Positions 24,374 through 32,989 of a DNA stretch of 64,000 nucleotides are shown piece by piece. Source of the stretch: Desulfobacterales bacterium. GTDB taxonomy: Bacteria; Desulfobacterota; Desulfobacteria; Desulfobacterales; UBA11574. The stretch lies in NCBI GenBank assembly GCA_022340885.1, contig JAJDND010000085.1:41442-105441 (forward strand), written 5' to 3'. Under the pieces are notes generated by a model that was not told the DNA's origin, did no database searches, and worked only from the letters and a program-made list of their open reading frames with translations. Every line of letters begins with the position of its first letter. Positions within the stretch are counted from its first letter, which is position 1. A program made the position numbers and the translations under genes.

Positions 24374-24452
24374 TTGCTACCCTCTTGCTCTTCATTTTTA
24401 TATAGAAATCTATATTATGCGGATAAAATTAAAAGACTCGATCATAAACATC

Positions 24453-24467
24453 GCAAAAGGTATGCCA
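24453..24467 (-). promoter_or_regulatory. Sigma-54 promoter for the half-TauE/DUF2892/Usp operon
   Basis: The minus strand reads TGGCATACCTTTTGC with correct spacing. Predicted start is near 24442, about 70 nt before the ATG. Confidence 0.82.
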
Positions 24468-24572
24468 AAGGGGTCTTGTAAAAGGTGCCTATATAACTCT
24501 TTGATAAATCCGCTAATTTTAAAGGCTCCCTTAACGTTTCTCTATATAAGAAAAATAATTGATGTCAGTATT

Positions 24573-24589
24573 TTTTACAGGATGTAAAA
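24573..24589. promoter_or_regulatory. Upstream activator site, TTTTACA-GGA-TGTAAAA
   Basis: A perfect palindrome preceded by TTGATGTCAGTA and a T-run. The centre is 115.5 bp from the -24 GG. Confidence 0.88.
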
Positions 24590-24685
24590 GGAAGTTGGCG
24601 GATAGAAGTAAAAATATAAATTGGAATTTGTGATTTAAAAAGTGAGGCTGGCGCTTGGGAAAGACCTGATAAGATCTTTATTTTC

Positions 24686-26386
24686 CTATGATTTTGCCCG
24701 ATATTTTTTGGATCGCTGTTTTTCAACAGCCCGGTGTCTTTTTGGAAAACGGATGATATTTCGCCCATCCGGACTCACTAATGGGAGCCTAATGGCTGCC
24801 GGATCTTTTCTGCTTGTTTTACGATATGCTTTTTGACTTGAGATTTTATGGATATCAGGAGCACCGAAATTCGGCCGGTGAATAAGTGGACGTTGAAGCA
24901 CCTTTTCATATAGATCGATGTATTGCTTTGCGGTAACCTGATGATTAAATATTGCGGCGCTCTGGGTCATTATTCGACGGATCTGCCGTTCTTTGATATC
25001 AGGGGACATCTTATAAAACTGCATGGCCTGGTCGATGGCCCACGAAAGACCGCCTGAGTCGAATGTTTTGAACAAAAATCCGTTGCCCGTATTCTTTGGA
25101 ACATCCAAATGAAAAACCGTATCGTGAATACCGCCGGTATCGTGAGCCACCGGAAGAGCACCGTATATTGCGCCGATCATCTGGGGAAGCCCGCAGGGTT
25201 CAAAGCTTGAAGGCATGAACACAAAATCCGATGCCCCATAAGCCAGCCGGGTCAGGCGCTCATTAAAATCACATATGGCCACACGATCGGACAAACCGTG
25301 ATATTCAACAATGTCTTTAAAATGCCTTTGAAATTCCCCGTCCGCCACAAAAACAATTTCCAGATTCTCTTTCCAATACCGGGAAACGACCCCATAAAGA
25401 ATATCCGTCAGTAGTTGGCATCCCTTTTGAACCGGATCGAGACGTGAAGGCCAAAAAAAGACGGGAGCTCGGGCATCCCGGATCAAACCCAATTTTTTTT
25501 GAAATATCCGCTTATTGGTCTTTTTTCCCAAAACATGATTGCTTGCAGAATACGTGCAGGGCTGTACCTCATCATTGGAAGGGTGATAAGAAGGGTCTGG
25601 GGCATTTAAAATCCCGACGGCACATCCGGCGCTAATTTTGTTGGAGAGCTCTTGTTGCATACATTTTTTTACAAATCCGTGTCGGCCTTCGACCATTTCT
25701 TCTAAAAATCTGGGGCTTACCGTATTAACAAAATGAGCGGCAAAAACACCGCTGGCCAAAAAATCAATGGGAATCGAGTTTCTGGTATTTTCATAACTGG
25801 AAGGGAAATATTCATAAAAAAGGCTCTGCCAGAAAAAAGCACTGTCAATGCCCCTGTCCTCGATTTCAGAAAGGGTGCATTTAACCGTATGGATGTTGTG
25901 AATGGTAAACAAACAGGGAATGCCCAACTGTCTGGCCATGGCCGGAATCAGGGCGGTCATCCAGTCGTTGCAATGGATTAAATCCGGCTGCACCCTGGGG
26001 ACAATATTGTTGATCACCTCTCGTTGAAAAGCCAGCGATATTTTAAGGTTTTCAGACTCATAATCGGAATAGATATGGTTCAGATAGAAAAACGCCCGGT
26101 CTTGCGCCAGATGGATCCTTTCTTCCGGAACGCTCTTTTTTATTATACCAAGTTCTTTTCTTACAATGGGAGACATTCTGCCGTTGAATATGGACCGATA
26201 ATCCGGCAAGGCGACATGGACATCGGCGCCTTGATTGTACAGCGCATTAATCAGAGCTGCCGACACATCTGCAAGCCCGCCGGCTTTGGCATTCAAACCA
26301 TCGGCGGATCGCCCCATACCATGGGGAAGATAGGTGACCTCAGGGGTCACCAGCAGAACCCGGGGATTTGCTGATTTCTTGCTCAT
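24686..26386 (-). CDS. glgA: Glycogen synthase (GT5)
   Basis: A 566-residue starch/glycogen synthase. The N-terminal GT5 domain carries the KAGGLADVSAALINAL loop (KxGGL type, ADP-glucose binding). The C-terminal half has FWPSRLDPVQKG and SSFEPCGLPQMIGAIYGALPVAHDTGG with the catalytic Glu. The last 60 residues are a basic tail beyond the usual length of about 480-500. It adds glucose from ADP-glucose to alpha-1,4-glucan. It lies 31 bp after the STAS gene, in an operon with a stand-alone CBM48 protein. No glgC is present in the window. Confidence 0.9.
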   Translation of the reverse strand: MSKKSANPRVLLVTPEVTYLPHGMGRSADGLNAKAGGLADVSAALINALYNQGADVHVALPDYRSIFNGRMSPIVRKELGIIKKSVPEERIHLAQDRAFFYLNHIYSDYESENLKISLAFQREVINNIVPRVQPDLIHCNDWMTALIPAMARQLGIPCLFTIHNIHTVKCTLSEIEDRGIDSAFFWQSLFYEYFPSSYENTRNSIPIDFLASGVFAAHFVNTVSPRFLEEMVEGRHGFVKKCMQQELSNKISAGCAVGILNAPDPSYHPSNDEVQPCTYSASNHVLGKKTNKRIFQKKLGLIRDARAPVFFWPSRLDPVQKGCQLLTDILYGVVSRYWKENLEIVFVADGEFQRHFKDIVEYHGLSDRVAICDFNERLTRLAYGASDFVFMPSSFEPCGLPQMIGAIYGALPVAHDTGGIHDTVFHLDVPKNTGNGFLFKTFDSGGLSWAIDQAMQFYKMSPDIKERQIRRIMTQSAAIFNHQVTAKQYIDLYEKVLQRPLIHRPNFGAPDIHKISSQKAYRKTSRKDPAAIRLPLVSPDGRNIIRFPKRHRAVEKQRSKKYRAKS

Positions 26387-26417
26387 GATCTATTGCCGTA
26401 ATACAAACCAGACGCCG

Positions 26418-26705
26418 TCAGAGTGCATTGCTCCCTTGCGGTGCAATCTTTGCCCCATATTCCCCGGTAAATGTCAGAGCATGGGATAGTTTTTTGATCG
26501 AACTGCTTTTTTGAAATACCTCAAGGCCGAACGGATGAACGGAAGAAAGCGCACACGTGTCAATAAAAACCTTTCCGCCATTTCCGTGATATCTCTCTAA
26601 GGTACGAATCAGCTCATAGGCGGATGTACCATCAAAGTCTCCCAATAGCTTTAGATGAAGATTATCGCTGTTTTGGTGACAATAGATTCTGAAATTGGAT
26701 GCCAT
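26418..26705 (-). CDS. STAS-like domain protein
   Basis: A 95-residue protein with the STAS pattern: a first strand, LKLLGDFDGTSAYELIRTL, then KVFIDTCALSSVHPFGLEVF and a closing strand. It resembles anti-anti-sigma factor-like proteins, but the phosphorylatable Ser is not in the usual DSSG setting. It lies directly upstream of glgA (31 bp) and may regulate that enzyme or a partner switch. A good ribosome site precedes it. Confidence 0.7.
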   Translation of the reverse strand: MASNFRIYCHQNSDNLHLKLLGDFDGTSAYELIRTLERYHGNGGKVFIDTCALSSVHPFGLEVFQKSSSIKKLSHALTFTGEYGAKIAPQGSNAL

Positions 26706-26858
26706 TGCTTCACCTCTTTTAGCCGGCTCACTTTAATGTCTCCACTCAAGCCGATAGTTATTTATTGCCCGACGAGAAATCGCTAAGCTTTTTGGGTTTG
26801 TGCCCTTCTGACGCTTTTATTGATGTGATCATTACTTAAGGAAAAGAAATCATCTGAA

Positions 26859-27155
26859 TTATGATTCGGTAAGGTTAATAACACTATTATATGTTCCGAA
26901 ACAGTTTTGGCACAGACGATCGTTTGAAGGGTCCTCTCTCCACTGCCCGTCGACCAGAAACTTATATTCGTGATTTCCGGGGAAAAGCATCACTGTCTTG
27001 TTCCATGTCCCTTTTTCGTCTCTTTGCATAGGGTGTTTTTTCGAACTCCAATTGTTAAAATCTCCCATCAATATCACTTCTTGGGCATCTTTCGCTTCCA
27101 GCATAAATGTCCATCTTTTTCGTTTGGTTTTCTGATTAGATTTTCCTTTTGACAT
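26859..27155 (-). CDS. Stand-alone CBM48/AMPK-beta-like glycogen-binding protein (copy 1)
   Basis: A 98-residue protein that is one carbohydrate-binding module. RWTFMLEAKDAQEVILMGDFNNWS, HPMQRDEKGTWNKTVML and [14 protein letters not shown] carry the Trp, Asn and Lys residues typical of glycogen-binding AMPK-beta modules. No enzyme is attached. A close paralogue lies at 36656-36952 in the phosphorylase operon, so each glycogen operon has its own binding module. GGAGG precedes the ATG. Confidence 0.9.
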   Translation of the reverse strand: MSKGKSNQKTKRKRWTFMLEAKDAQEVILMGDFNNWSSKKHPMQRDEKGTWNKTVMLFPGNHEYKFLVDGQWREDPSNDRLCQNCFGTYNSVINLTES

Positions 27156-27173
27156 GTTACACCTCCTATAGCC

Positions 27174-27353
27174 TCAATCTTTTATCGCTTTTTCCTTCAG
27201 GCAGTATTCACGCCAAATACAATCTTTGCGGTCGCAGTCCCCGTTTGATTCGCCGAAACAGTCCGGATTTCCCTCGATACGTTGAATGCTCTGGATGAAA
27301 TGTGTTAAATCCGGGAATTGATCGTTTAACTTATTGTCCAGATTGTCTGCCAT
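27174..27353 (-). CDS. Small Cys-rich protein
   Basis: A 59-residue frame begins at the ATG at 27353 with AGGTG upstream and ends 18 bp before the CBM48 start. The C-terminal half has four Cys residues in CFGESNGDCDRKDCIWREYC, a spacing that could bind a metal or an iron-sulfur cluster. The family is not recognised. Position and ribosome site suggest it is the first gene of the CBM48/STAS/glgA operon. Confidence 0.6.
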   Translation of the reverse strand: MADNLDNKLNDQFPDLTHFIQSIQRIEGNPDCFGESNGDCDRKDCIWREYCLKEKAIKD

Positions 27354-27424
27354 TCACACCTGCCAGAATTCCAACAATCTTGTGTTCTGAGGATATGAAA
27401 AGAAAACAAAATTAGCTTAGCTGG

Positions 27425-27540
27425 AATTTTGATTTATTATTATCGACTTTACCAAATTTGTCCATAGAGCGGCAGCTTCATTTTTTCTGAGGAAATGTCC
27501 TATGGGGGAATTATCCCCATACAGGGGCGGGAAACAATGG
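27425..27540 (-). promoter_or_regulatory. Shared promoter/operator block upstream of the glycogen synthase operon
   Basis: The palindrome TATGGGG-GAATTAT-CCCCATA (27501-27521) and the following block, on the minus strand AAAAAATGAAGC then CTATGGACAAATTTGG, are repeated upstream of the PilZ gene at 32790-32880. TGGACA with TAATAA 16 bp downstream could be -35 and -10 boxes. The heptamer pair resembles NarL-family sites, and a NarL-type regulator gene ends at 27569. Confidence 0.65.
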
Positions 27541-27568
27541 AGACCCGGAGTCAAAGATTAATGAAAAA

Positions 27569-28246
27569 TTATTCTTTCCATAATTCGACATCGATGAGGC
27601 CGAGCTTTGCAGCATAACGGGTCAGCTCAATCGTGCTGTGCAAATCGAGCTTTCGCATGATGCTGTGCCGGTGGTTTTCAACGGTTTTCCGGCTGATGAA
27701 GAGTTTATCGGAAACCTGGTCTGTAGACAGTCCTTCAGCCAAAAGACCCATAACTTCCTGTTCTCTGGCGGTCAGCAAATCGTAGCCGGTACCTGCCAAC
27801 GCCACCTGCTTTTCCGGCAGCCCGATAAGTTTTTTGACCACCTGATGGGATACCGACGTATCCATGTAATAATGGCCCTTTAACACGTGGTCTATACCAT
27901 CCAGGAGCAAATCCGCAGCAGATTCTTTTACCAGGTACCCCATGGCACCGCACTGAAATGCCTTTACGATATAGTCGATTTTGGAATGCATACTGACAAC
28001 CATGACACGGATTTTAGGGGAACACCTTAAAATATCTCCGATCAAAACAAGCCCTCTGACATCCGGCAAACCCACGTCCAACAAAACCAAATCCGGCTTG
28101 AATTCCTTGACCATTTCAAGCCCTTGGCGGCCAGTACCAGATTCTCCGACGATTTCATATCCGGGGTTATGTCCGATGATTGCCTTGATGCCTTCCCTGA
28201 AAAGGGGATGGTCGTCAATAATCAATATACGCTTTTTGGGACTCAC
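27569..28246 (-). CDS. NarL/FixJ-family response regulator
   Basis: A 225-residue regulator. The receiver has IDDHPLFREGIKAII, the phospho-acceptor Asp in LVLLDVGLPDVRG and the Lys in YLVKESAADLL. The C-terminal LuxR-type helix-turn-helix includes LTAREQEVMGLLAEGLSTDQVSDKLFISRKTVENH. The gene overlaps the upstream kinase gene by 32 bp. It probably binds heptamer-type operators; the TATGGGG palindromes at 27501 and 32852 are candidates. Confidence 0.92.
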   Translation of the reverse strand: MSPKKRILIIDDHPLFREGIKAIIGHNPGYEIVGESGTGRQGLEMVKEFKPDLVLLDVGLPDVRGLVLIGDILRCSPKIRVMVVSMHSKIDYIVKAFQCGAMGYLVKESAADLLLDGIDHVLKGHYYMDTSVSHQVVKKLIGLPEKQVALAGTGYDLLTAREQEVMGLLAEGLSTDQVSDKLFISRKTVENHRHSIMRKLDLHSTIELTRYAAKLGLIDVELWKE

Positions 28247-29687
28247 GAACCTCCTCCTGGCAAGGTATTTTAATAAATATCCTTGTTCCTTGCATCGGGC
28301 GCGCTTGAACGATCATTTGACCGCCCAGCAAGCCGGTCCTTTCTTTCATGCTTCGAAGGCCCATCCGTTTTTCATCGCCCAATTCATGCTCCCGCTTTTG
28401 GATATCAAAACCTTTTCCGCTGTCTTCAATGCGAAGAATGATATTCGGAAATACGCCCACAAGCCTGACAACGGCCCGGTCTGTATCGGCATGTTTACGA
28501 ATATTGTTCAGACCTTCTTGAACCAAACGGTACAGATGGATTTCGGTATTCGAATCCAGTCTGAATAAATTTAACCCTGCTGATTGAAAGTCCACCTTTA
28601 TTCCCAGTTGCGTTGAAAATTCTTCACAATAAATCTCGAGCGCTTTCACAAGACCCATTTCCGCCAGGGCCGGAGGCTGCAAATCATAAGAGAGGTCTCG
28701 TATGGCGTTAATGGCCCTTTGGAGGCAATTTGAGATGTCCAGCATTTTTTCTTTTACTGCGGTGTCCAATGCAGGCTGATCCTTCAAGAGCATATCAAAC
28801 CCGATTTTTGAGGCGGAAAGATCTTGTGCCACTCGGTCGTGAAGTTCACAGGAAATCATTTGACGCTCGGTCTCCTGTGCTTTCAATAATTGTTGAGACA
28901 AACGTCGAATACGCGATTCTGCGCGTTTTCGTTCACTAATATCTCGATTGACACCCCTGTAGCAGATTAGGTTTCCATTTTTGTCCAGACAGGGTACGCC
29001 GCTGGTCTCCATGATGACTTCAAATCCGTCTTTTCGAACCAGAATATTATCAAAGGACTTGATGGGTTTTAATTCGGCCATCAATTTAAAGATTCTCTCT
29101 TTTAAGATGGTTTTATTGTCTGAAGAGAAAAAATCGTAAAAGTATTTGCCGATCACCTCGTCACAGCAATAACCGGTGATGTCTTCTACAACGGGGTTTG
29201 AATAGATATAACTGCCTTGAGCGTCCATTTCCCAGACCCAGTCCGATATATTTTCAGCGATGTCCTGAAATCGTTTTTCGAATTTTAAAAGGGATTGTTC
29301 GAGTCTGTTTTTGCGAACCACTTTTTCAATGACTGCAGGAAGCAGTGTAAAAAAATCTCTCGATTTGACCAAATAATCGATAGCTCCGGATTTCATAGCG
29401 CGAACAGCAATATTCTCGTCTCCCTGACCCGTAATCATAATCACCGGGATATCTCCGTCCTTTTGCCTTAAGGTTTCTAAAAACTCGATCCCGTTCATAC
29501 CGGGCAGAAGGTAATCCGTAATGATAACCGTGGGTATAATGCCATCAAGGCCTTCAAGGCATGTGGTCGCTTCCTGGAAATGATATAGCAAGGCGTTCGG
29601 AAATTCTTTGGTAATGGCCCGCTTCATCAGGCTGAAATGGGCTTCATCGTCCTCGATGATGACGAGCTTCAACGGTTCCACTGTCAA
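28215..29687 (-). CDS. Hybrid receiver-PAS-histidine kinase (NarX-type HisKA_3)
   Basis: A 490-residue cytoplasmic kinase. It has an N-terminal receiver with the Asp in VIITDYLLPGMNG, a PAS domain near residues 130-255, a HisKA_3 dimerisation domain with the phospho-His in ISCELHDRVAQDLSA, and HATPase_c with LVQEGLNNIRKHA and DSGKGFD. HisKA_3 kinases usually pair with NarL-type regulators, which fits the overlapping downstream gene. No membrane segment is seen, so it receives its signal through the receiver or PAS domain. Confidence 0.9.
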   Translation of the reverse strand: MTVEPLKLVIIEDDEAHFSLMKRAITKEFPNALLYHFQEATTCLEGLDGIIPTVIITDYLLPGMNGIEFLETLRQKDGDIPVIMITGQGDENIAVRAMKSGAIDYLVKSRDFFTLLPAVIEKVVRKNRLEQSLLKFEKRFQDIAENISDWVWEMDAQGSYIYSNPVVEDITGYCCDEVIGKYFYDFFSSDNKTILKERIFKLMAELKPIKSFDNILVRKDGFEVIMETSGVPCLDKNGNLICYRGVNRDISERKRAESRIRRLSQQLLKAQETERQMISCELHDRVAQDLSASKIGFDMLLKDQPALDTAVKEKMLDISNCLQRAINAIRDLSYDLQPPALAEMGLVKALEIYCEEFSTQLGIKVDFQSAGLNLFRLDSNTEIHLYRLVQEGLNNIRKHADTDRAVVRLVGVFPNIILRIEDSGKGFDIQKREHELGDEKRMGLRSMKERTGLLGGQMIVQARPMQGTRIFIKIPCQEEVRESQKAYIDY

Positions 29688-29724
29688 AACTCCTAAATTT
29701 TTTCTGCCGGCGCAAAAAATATCT

Positions 29725-30174
29725 TTATCCGTTTAAAACAGGCGGTTTATTGAGAATCATCCAGTAAAACTCGATTTGCATGATTTTTTCCTCAAATTCC
29801 TTGAATCCAACCGGTTTGGTCAAGTAGCTGTTGGCAAAATGATTATAGGACCGGGCGATGTCCTCTTCGCGTTCCGATGTGGTCAGCATGATCACCGGTA
29901 TTCGTTTCAGCAAATCATCTTGTTTGATCTTCTTTAAAACCTCTATGCCGTCGATGCCGGGCAGCTTGATATCCAACAAAATCAATCCGGGCAAAGGATA
30001 TTTGACGCTATTTTTATACTTTCCCCGGTGGTACAGAAAGTCGAAGGCTTCCTCTCCATCGGAAACAATGAAGATCCGGTTGGCGTTTCCCGCTTTTCGA
30101 ATGGCACGTCTGGTCAGTTCCGCATGGGCCGGCTCATCTTCCACAAGCAATATATCCAAGGGTTCGTAATCCAT
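29725..30174 (-). CDS. Rcp1-type single-domain response regulator
   Basis: A 149-residue receiver of the Rcp1 class. LLVEDEPAHAELTRRAI, the phospho-acceptor Asp in LILLDIKLPGIDG and the Lys in SYLTKPVGFKEF are present, with the long beta-alpha loop (LYHRGKYKNSVKYPLPG) typical of regulators paired with phytochrome-like or CHASE kinases. It lies 4 bp after the CHASE kinase and 37 bp before the hybrid kinase, forming a relay between them. Confidence 0.9.
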   Translation of the reverse strand: MDYEPLDILLVEDEPAHAELTRRAIRKAGNANRIFIVSDGEEAFDFLYHRGKYKNSVKYPLPGLILLDIKLPGIDGIEVLKKIKQDDLLKRIPVIMLTTSEREEDIARSYNHFANSYLTKPVGFKEFEEKIMQIEFYWMILNKPPVLNG

Positions 30175-30178
30175 GGAT

Positions 30179-31828
30179 TCATGCCTCCTTCCCTTTTAGG
30201 ATGAAAAAAAACGAGGTCCCCTTCCCTGGCTCGGAATCCAGCCAGATTTTACCGCCATGATGTTCGATGATGCGCTTTACGATGGTCATGCCGACGCCTG
30301 TCCCCTCCGCGGATTTTTTTGCAGCCGGGAGCCGTTGAAAGATCTCGAAAATCTTTTGATGATATCTTTTTTCGATACCGATGCCGTTGTCTCGAACAAA
30401 AAATACCTTTTGGCCGTTTCGATCCATCGCGCCCACATCGATCCGTGGAAAAGGATTCTCCTTTCCGATGTATTTAACGGCGTTGGACAACAGGTTTTCC
30501 ATCACCTGGCACAAACGTTCCATTTCACCATAAACCACGGGAAGCCCTTTTTCAACATTTATTGCGACCCCGCTTTCATCGATTTGACGCTGTAGCGTTT
30601 TTAGGACTTTTTCCATGAGATCGTCAAAGGAAAATTCCGTTTTTCTTTCCGGCAGCCGTCCGATGCGGGAAAGATACAACAAGTCGTCGATTAACAGTTC
30701 CATATTCCGGGAAGCATCGCTCATGTAATTGAGATATTTTTCAGCACTCCCATCGATCATATCTCCAAAGTCTTCTCGAAGGGCGCCGATAAATCCCTCG
30801 ATGGTGACAATAGGGGTTTTTAAATCATGGGAAACCGTGTACACAAAGGTTTCAAGTTCCGTATTTTTGTCGGCGAGTTCGGAGAGCGCGGCTTCCAATT
30901 TTTTTTCATTTTCCTTTAATGCTGTTTCCGTGCGTTTTCGTTCGCTGATCTCCTTAAACGCCTGGTCCCTGGCTTGCCGGTACATTTGCATTCGTTCGAG
31001 AAGAAGATGAAGGAGCATCGAAAGGAACGCCGAAATGATGAGCCCAAAAATAAGAAAAGAAACATGCCAACCTCCACCGGACGGGTAAATAATGTCCTTT
31101 GGAACAAGATCCAGCATCCAGGTTTTGCCGGGGAACCGAAACTCCCGGATCACCTGCAACCCACTCTTATGCGGTATGCCGCCACTTTGAATTTCATTGG
31201 AGTAAATCAATCGATCCCTTTCGTACAAGCGAACCCAAAATTCATTGGAAATGTCCTTGGCCAGACTGACGTCCATAATACCTTTAATTCGGAACACACC
31301 GTTCAGATACCCTTGAATCCTGCCGGAATAGACGAGAGGCAAAAACGTGTTGAAGCCGAGTCCCCCCTGTATCAGTTCCGCACAAGGGGTTATGATATTT
31401 TGATTGGAATGTAGTATCTGGAATTTTTCATGAAAACGAGGGCTTCCAGGTTCATAAATCTGCTTGTCGACAATACCTTCATTGCCTTTTCTGGGAAAAA
31501 CCCATCGAACGACCCCCGCAGGATCGATCCAGTTGATTCCCATGAAACCCGGATTATGGGAATAAAACACCTTGGCAAAGTCAAGAAAACGCGTCTTGCT
31601 GAAATCCGGCGGAACCCTCCCAGTCCATCTTTCCGCGAGCAACTCCAGTGATGCCATGCGCGCACGCATCAGGACTTCGATACGGCTTATTATCTGCCTC
31701 GAAGAAGTTTCCGCATGTCTCAGGGCAAGTTCCCGTTCGTAACTGTTCTGATTTTGCCACAGCAACACGGTAATGCTGCCGAAAATCAAAAACGCAATAA
31801 CCGGAGACAATTTTTTCAAATGCCGCAT
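30179..31828 (-). CDS. Membrane sensor histidine kinase with CHASE-type extracellular domain
   Basis: A 549-residue kinase. TM1 is near residues 9-27, and a periplasmic CHASE-like sensor follows (FMGINWIDPAGVVRWVFP, VYSGRIQGYLNGVF). TM2 is near 255-277, then a coiled coil, HisKA with VYTVSHDLKTPIVTIEGF, and HATPase_c with NLLSNAVKY, DNGIGIE and GTGVGMTIV. It heads the four-gene operon with an Rcp1-type receiver, a hybrid kinase and a NarL-type regulator. The ligand is unknown. Confidence 0.9.
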   Translation of the reverse strand: MRHLKKLSPVIAFLIFGSITVLLWQNQNSYERELALRHAETSSRQIISRIEVLMRARMASLELLAERWTGRVPPDFSKTRFLDFAKVFYSHNPGFMGINWIDPAGVVRWVFPRKGNEGIVDKQIYEPGSPRFHEKFQILHSNQNIITPCAELIQGGLGFNTFLPLVYSGRIQGYLNGVFRIKGIMDVSLAKDISNEFWVRLYERDRLIYSNEIQSGGIPHKSGLQVIREFRFPGKTWMLDLVPKDIIYPSGGGWHVSFLIFGLIISAFLSMLLHLLLERMQMYRQARDQAFKEISERKRTETALKENEKKLEAALSELADKNTELETFVYTVSHDLKTPIVTIEGFIGALREDFGDMIDGSAEKYLNYMSDASRNMELLIDDLLYLSRIGRLPERKTEFSFDDLMEKVLKTLQRQIDESGVAINVEKGLPVVYGEMERLCQVMENLLSNAVKYIGKENPFPRIDVGAMDRNGQKVFFVRDNGIGIEKRYHQKIFEIFQRLPAAKKSAEGTGVGMTIVKRIIEHHGGKIWLDSEPGKGTSFFFILKGKEA

Positions 31829-31996
31829 TGAATTCTTTTATCCATGCAAAAAAGGCGAGAATGCCTGATTTTCAACGTCTCACCTTTTTCATATACCGAG
31901 TTTTTTTGGTAATGCAAAGAAACACCATCCAGGTTATGCAACTTTAATTTTATGCGTTTTTTTTTGACCTTTTCCTCCTTGGAAAGCGTTATGGTT

Positions 31997-32144
31997 TAGA
32001 AGTGGTTTCAAAATCTCCCCTCAGCCTCAATCTCTGTGTTGGACCGAGCCAGCCAATCCTCGAAGTATTCCCGATATTCCTGCGGTTGGCCGTCTCAGTC
32101 CGCCTTGACCTTAAACCCGGTTGAAGGTTTTGAAGCCACTCCTG
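31997..32144. repeat. Palindromic MITE-like element, arm type A, inverted orientation
   Basis: It starts with TAGAAGTGGTTTCAAAA and ends with a decayed CCACTCC. The core reads as the reverse complement of the copy at 18909. It lies between the kinase operon and the PilZ gene and fills most of that gap. Confidence 0.75.
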
Positions 32145-32163
32145 GATAAATGACGACATTTCT

Positions 32164-32736
32164 CTATGATCCGGATAGTGTGTAATTTTCAACAAAATAC
32201 TTCAGCTTTTTCATTGCGGCAGATTTTAGCCCTTCAAACTGCACTCGATTCTGCCGCATCTTAATAGAATTGATCGTGAAATCGTCGGATATTTCCATAT
32301 CGGCAATGTCTTTAAACATCAAACTTTCAAGGTAAAAGCCGGAATCAGCGACCAGTATGTCCAGCACCAGCGATCGAACAGATCGCTCCTCGTCGTTGAT
32401 ATAACGAAACAGAAGCCCGCCCATGCTGATGTCAATGATTCTGCCGAACCTGACCGGTTTCGATCGATATACGGCACATGCAATTTGTGCCATACTCTGC
32501 TCTGCAATACGCAAATGTCCGGCGCCAGCCGGTCGTATCAGGGCAAAGGCATCTTTTTTAGCTTGAAATCGTTCATGTGCCCTTTTTTCAGGACTTTTCA
32601 CCGGATTTGTATCCATCATTTGCATCATCAGCGACTGGTTCGCACCTTCTGTTTCATGATCGAATTTGGAAATTTCGTCGGCAATTTCCATACCATCGGA
32701 TTGAAAAATATCCTCTAAAAAATAGAGATTATCCAT
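32164..32736 (-). CDS. PilZ-domain protein (c-di-GMP receptor)
   Basis: A 190-residue protein. The N-terminal 50 residues are acidic and unassigned. A PilZ domain then carries the RxxxR-like EKRAHERF and the DISMGGLLFRY (D/NxSxxG) motif, the two c-di-GMP-binding elements. There is no partner domain. Its upstream region shares an operator block with the glycogen synthase operon, so the two may be co-regulated. Confidence 0.85.
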   Translation of the reverse strand: MDNLYFLEDIFQSDGMEIADEISKFDHETEGANQSLMMQMMDTNPVKSPEKRAHERFQAKKDAFALIRPAGAGHLRIAEQSMAQIACAVYRSKPVRFGRIIDISMGGLLFRYINDEERSVRSLVLDILVADSGFYLESLMFKDIADMEISDDFTINSIKMRQNRVQFEGLKSAAMKKLKYFVENYTLSGS

Positions 32737-32789
32737 TATTTCCCCTGATGTCCGTCATTTTTCCTATTTTCTTTCAGTAACCAATTATT

Positions 32790-32880
32790 TATCCTCGACT
32801 TGATCGATTTTGTCCATAGGGAAAAGCTTCATTTTTTCTGGGGAAATCTCCCATACGGGAATTTTCCCCATACATTGAAA
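32790..32880 (-). promoter_or_regulatory. Shared promoter/operator block upstream of the PilZ gene
   Basis: CATACGG-GAATTTT-CCCCATA (32852-32872) and the neighbouring AGCTTCATTTTTTCTG and TTTGTCCATAG segments match the block at 27441-27521 over about 80 bp. TGGACA with a TAAA-rich -10 about 17 bp away is a possible sigma-70-type promoter. Confidence 0.65.
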
Positions 32881-32989
32881 AAATGTTTTTCTCCTCTCGA
32901 CTTTCCTATTTCGTTTTTTTCAGCTCAAAGGTTAACACACAAACTGAATCATAAAGACCGACCGAACCCCTCTTCACCAGATATCCGTG

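Noticed and set aside
27201-27215. TGGCGTGAATACTGC on the minus strand as a sigma-54 promoter for the CBM48 gene
   Set aside because: It lies inside the coding frame of the 59-residue Cys-rich protein, has CTGC instead of TTGC, and has no activator site at the expected distance.
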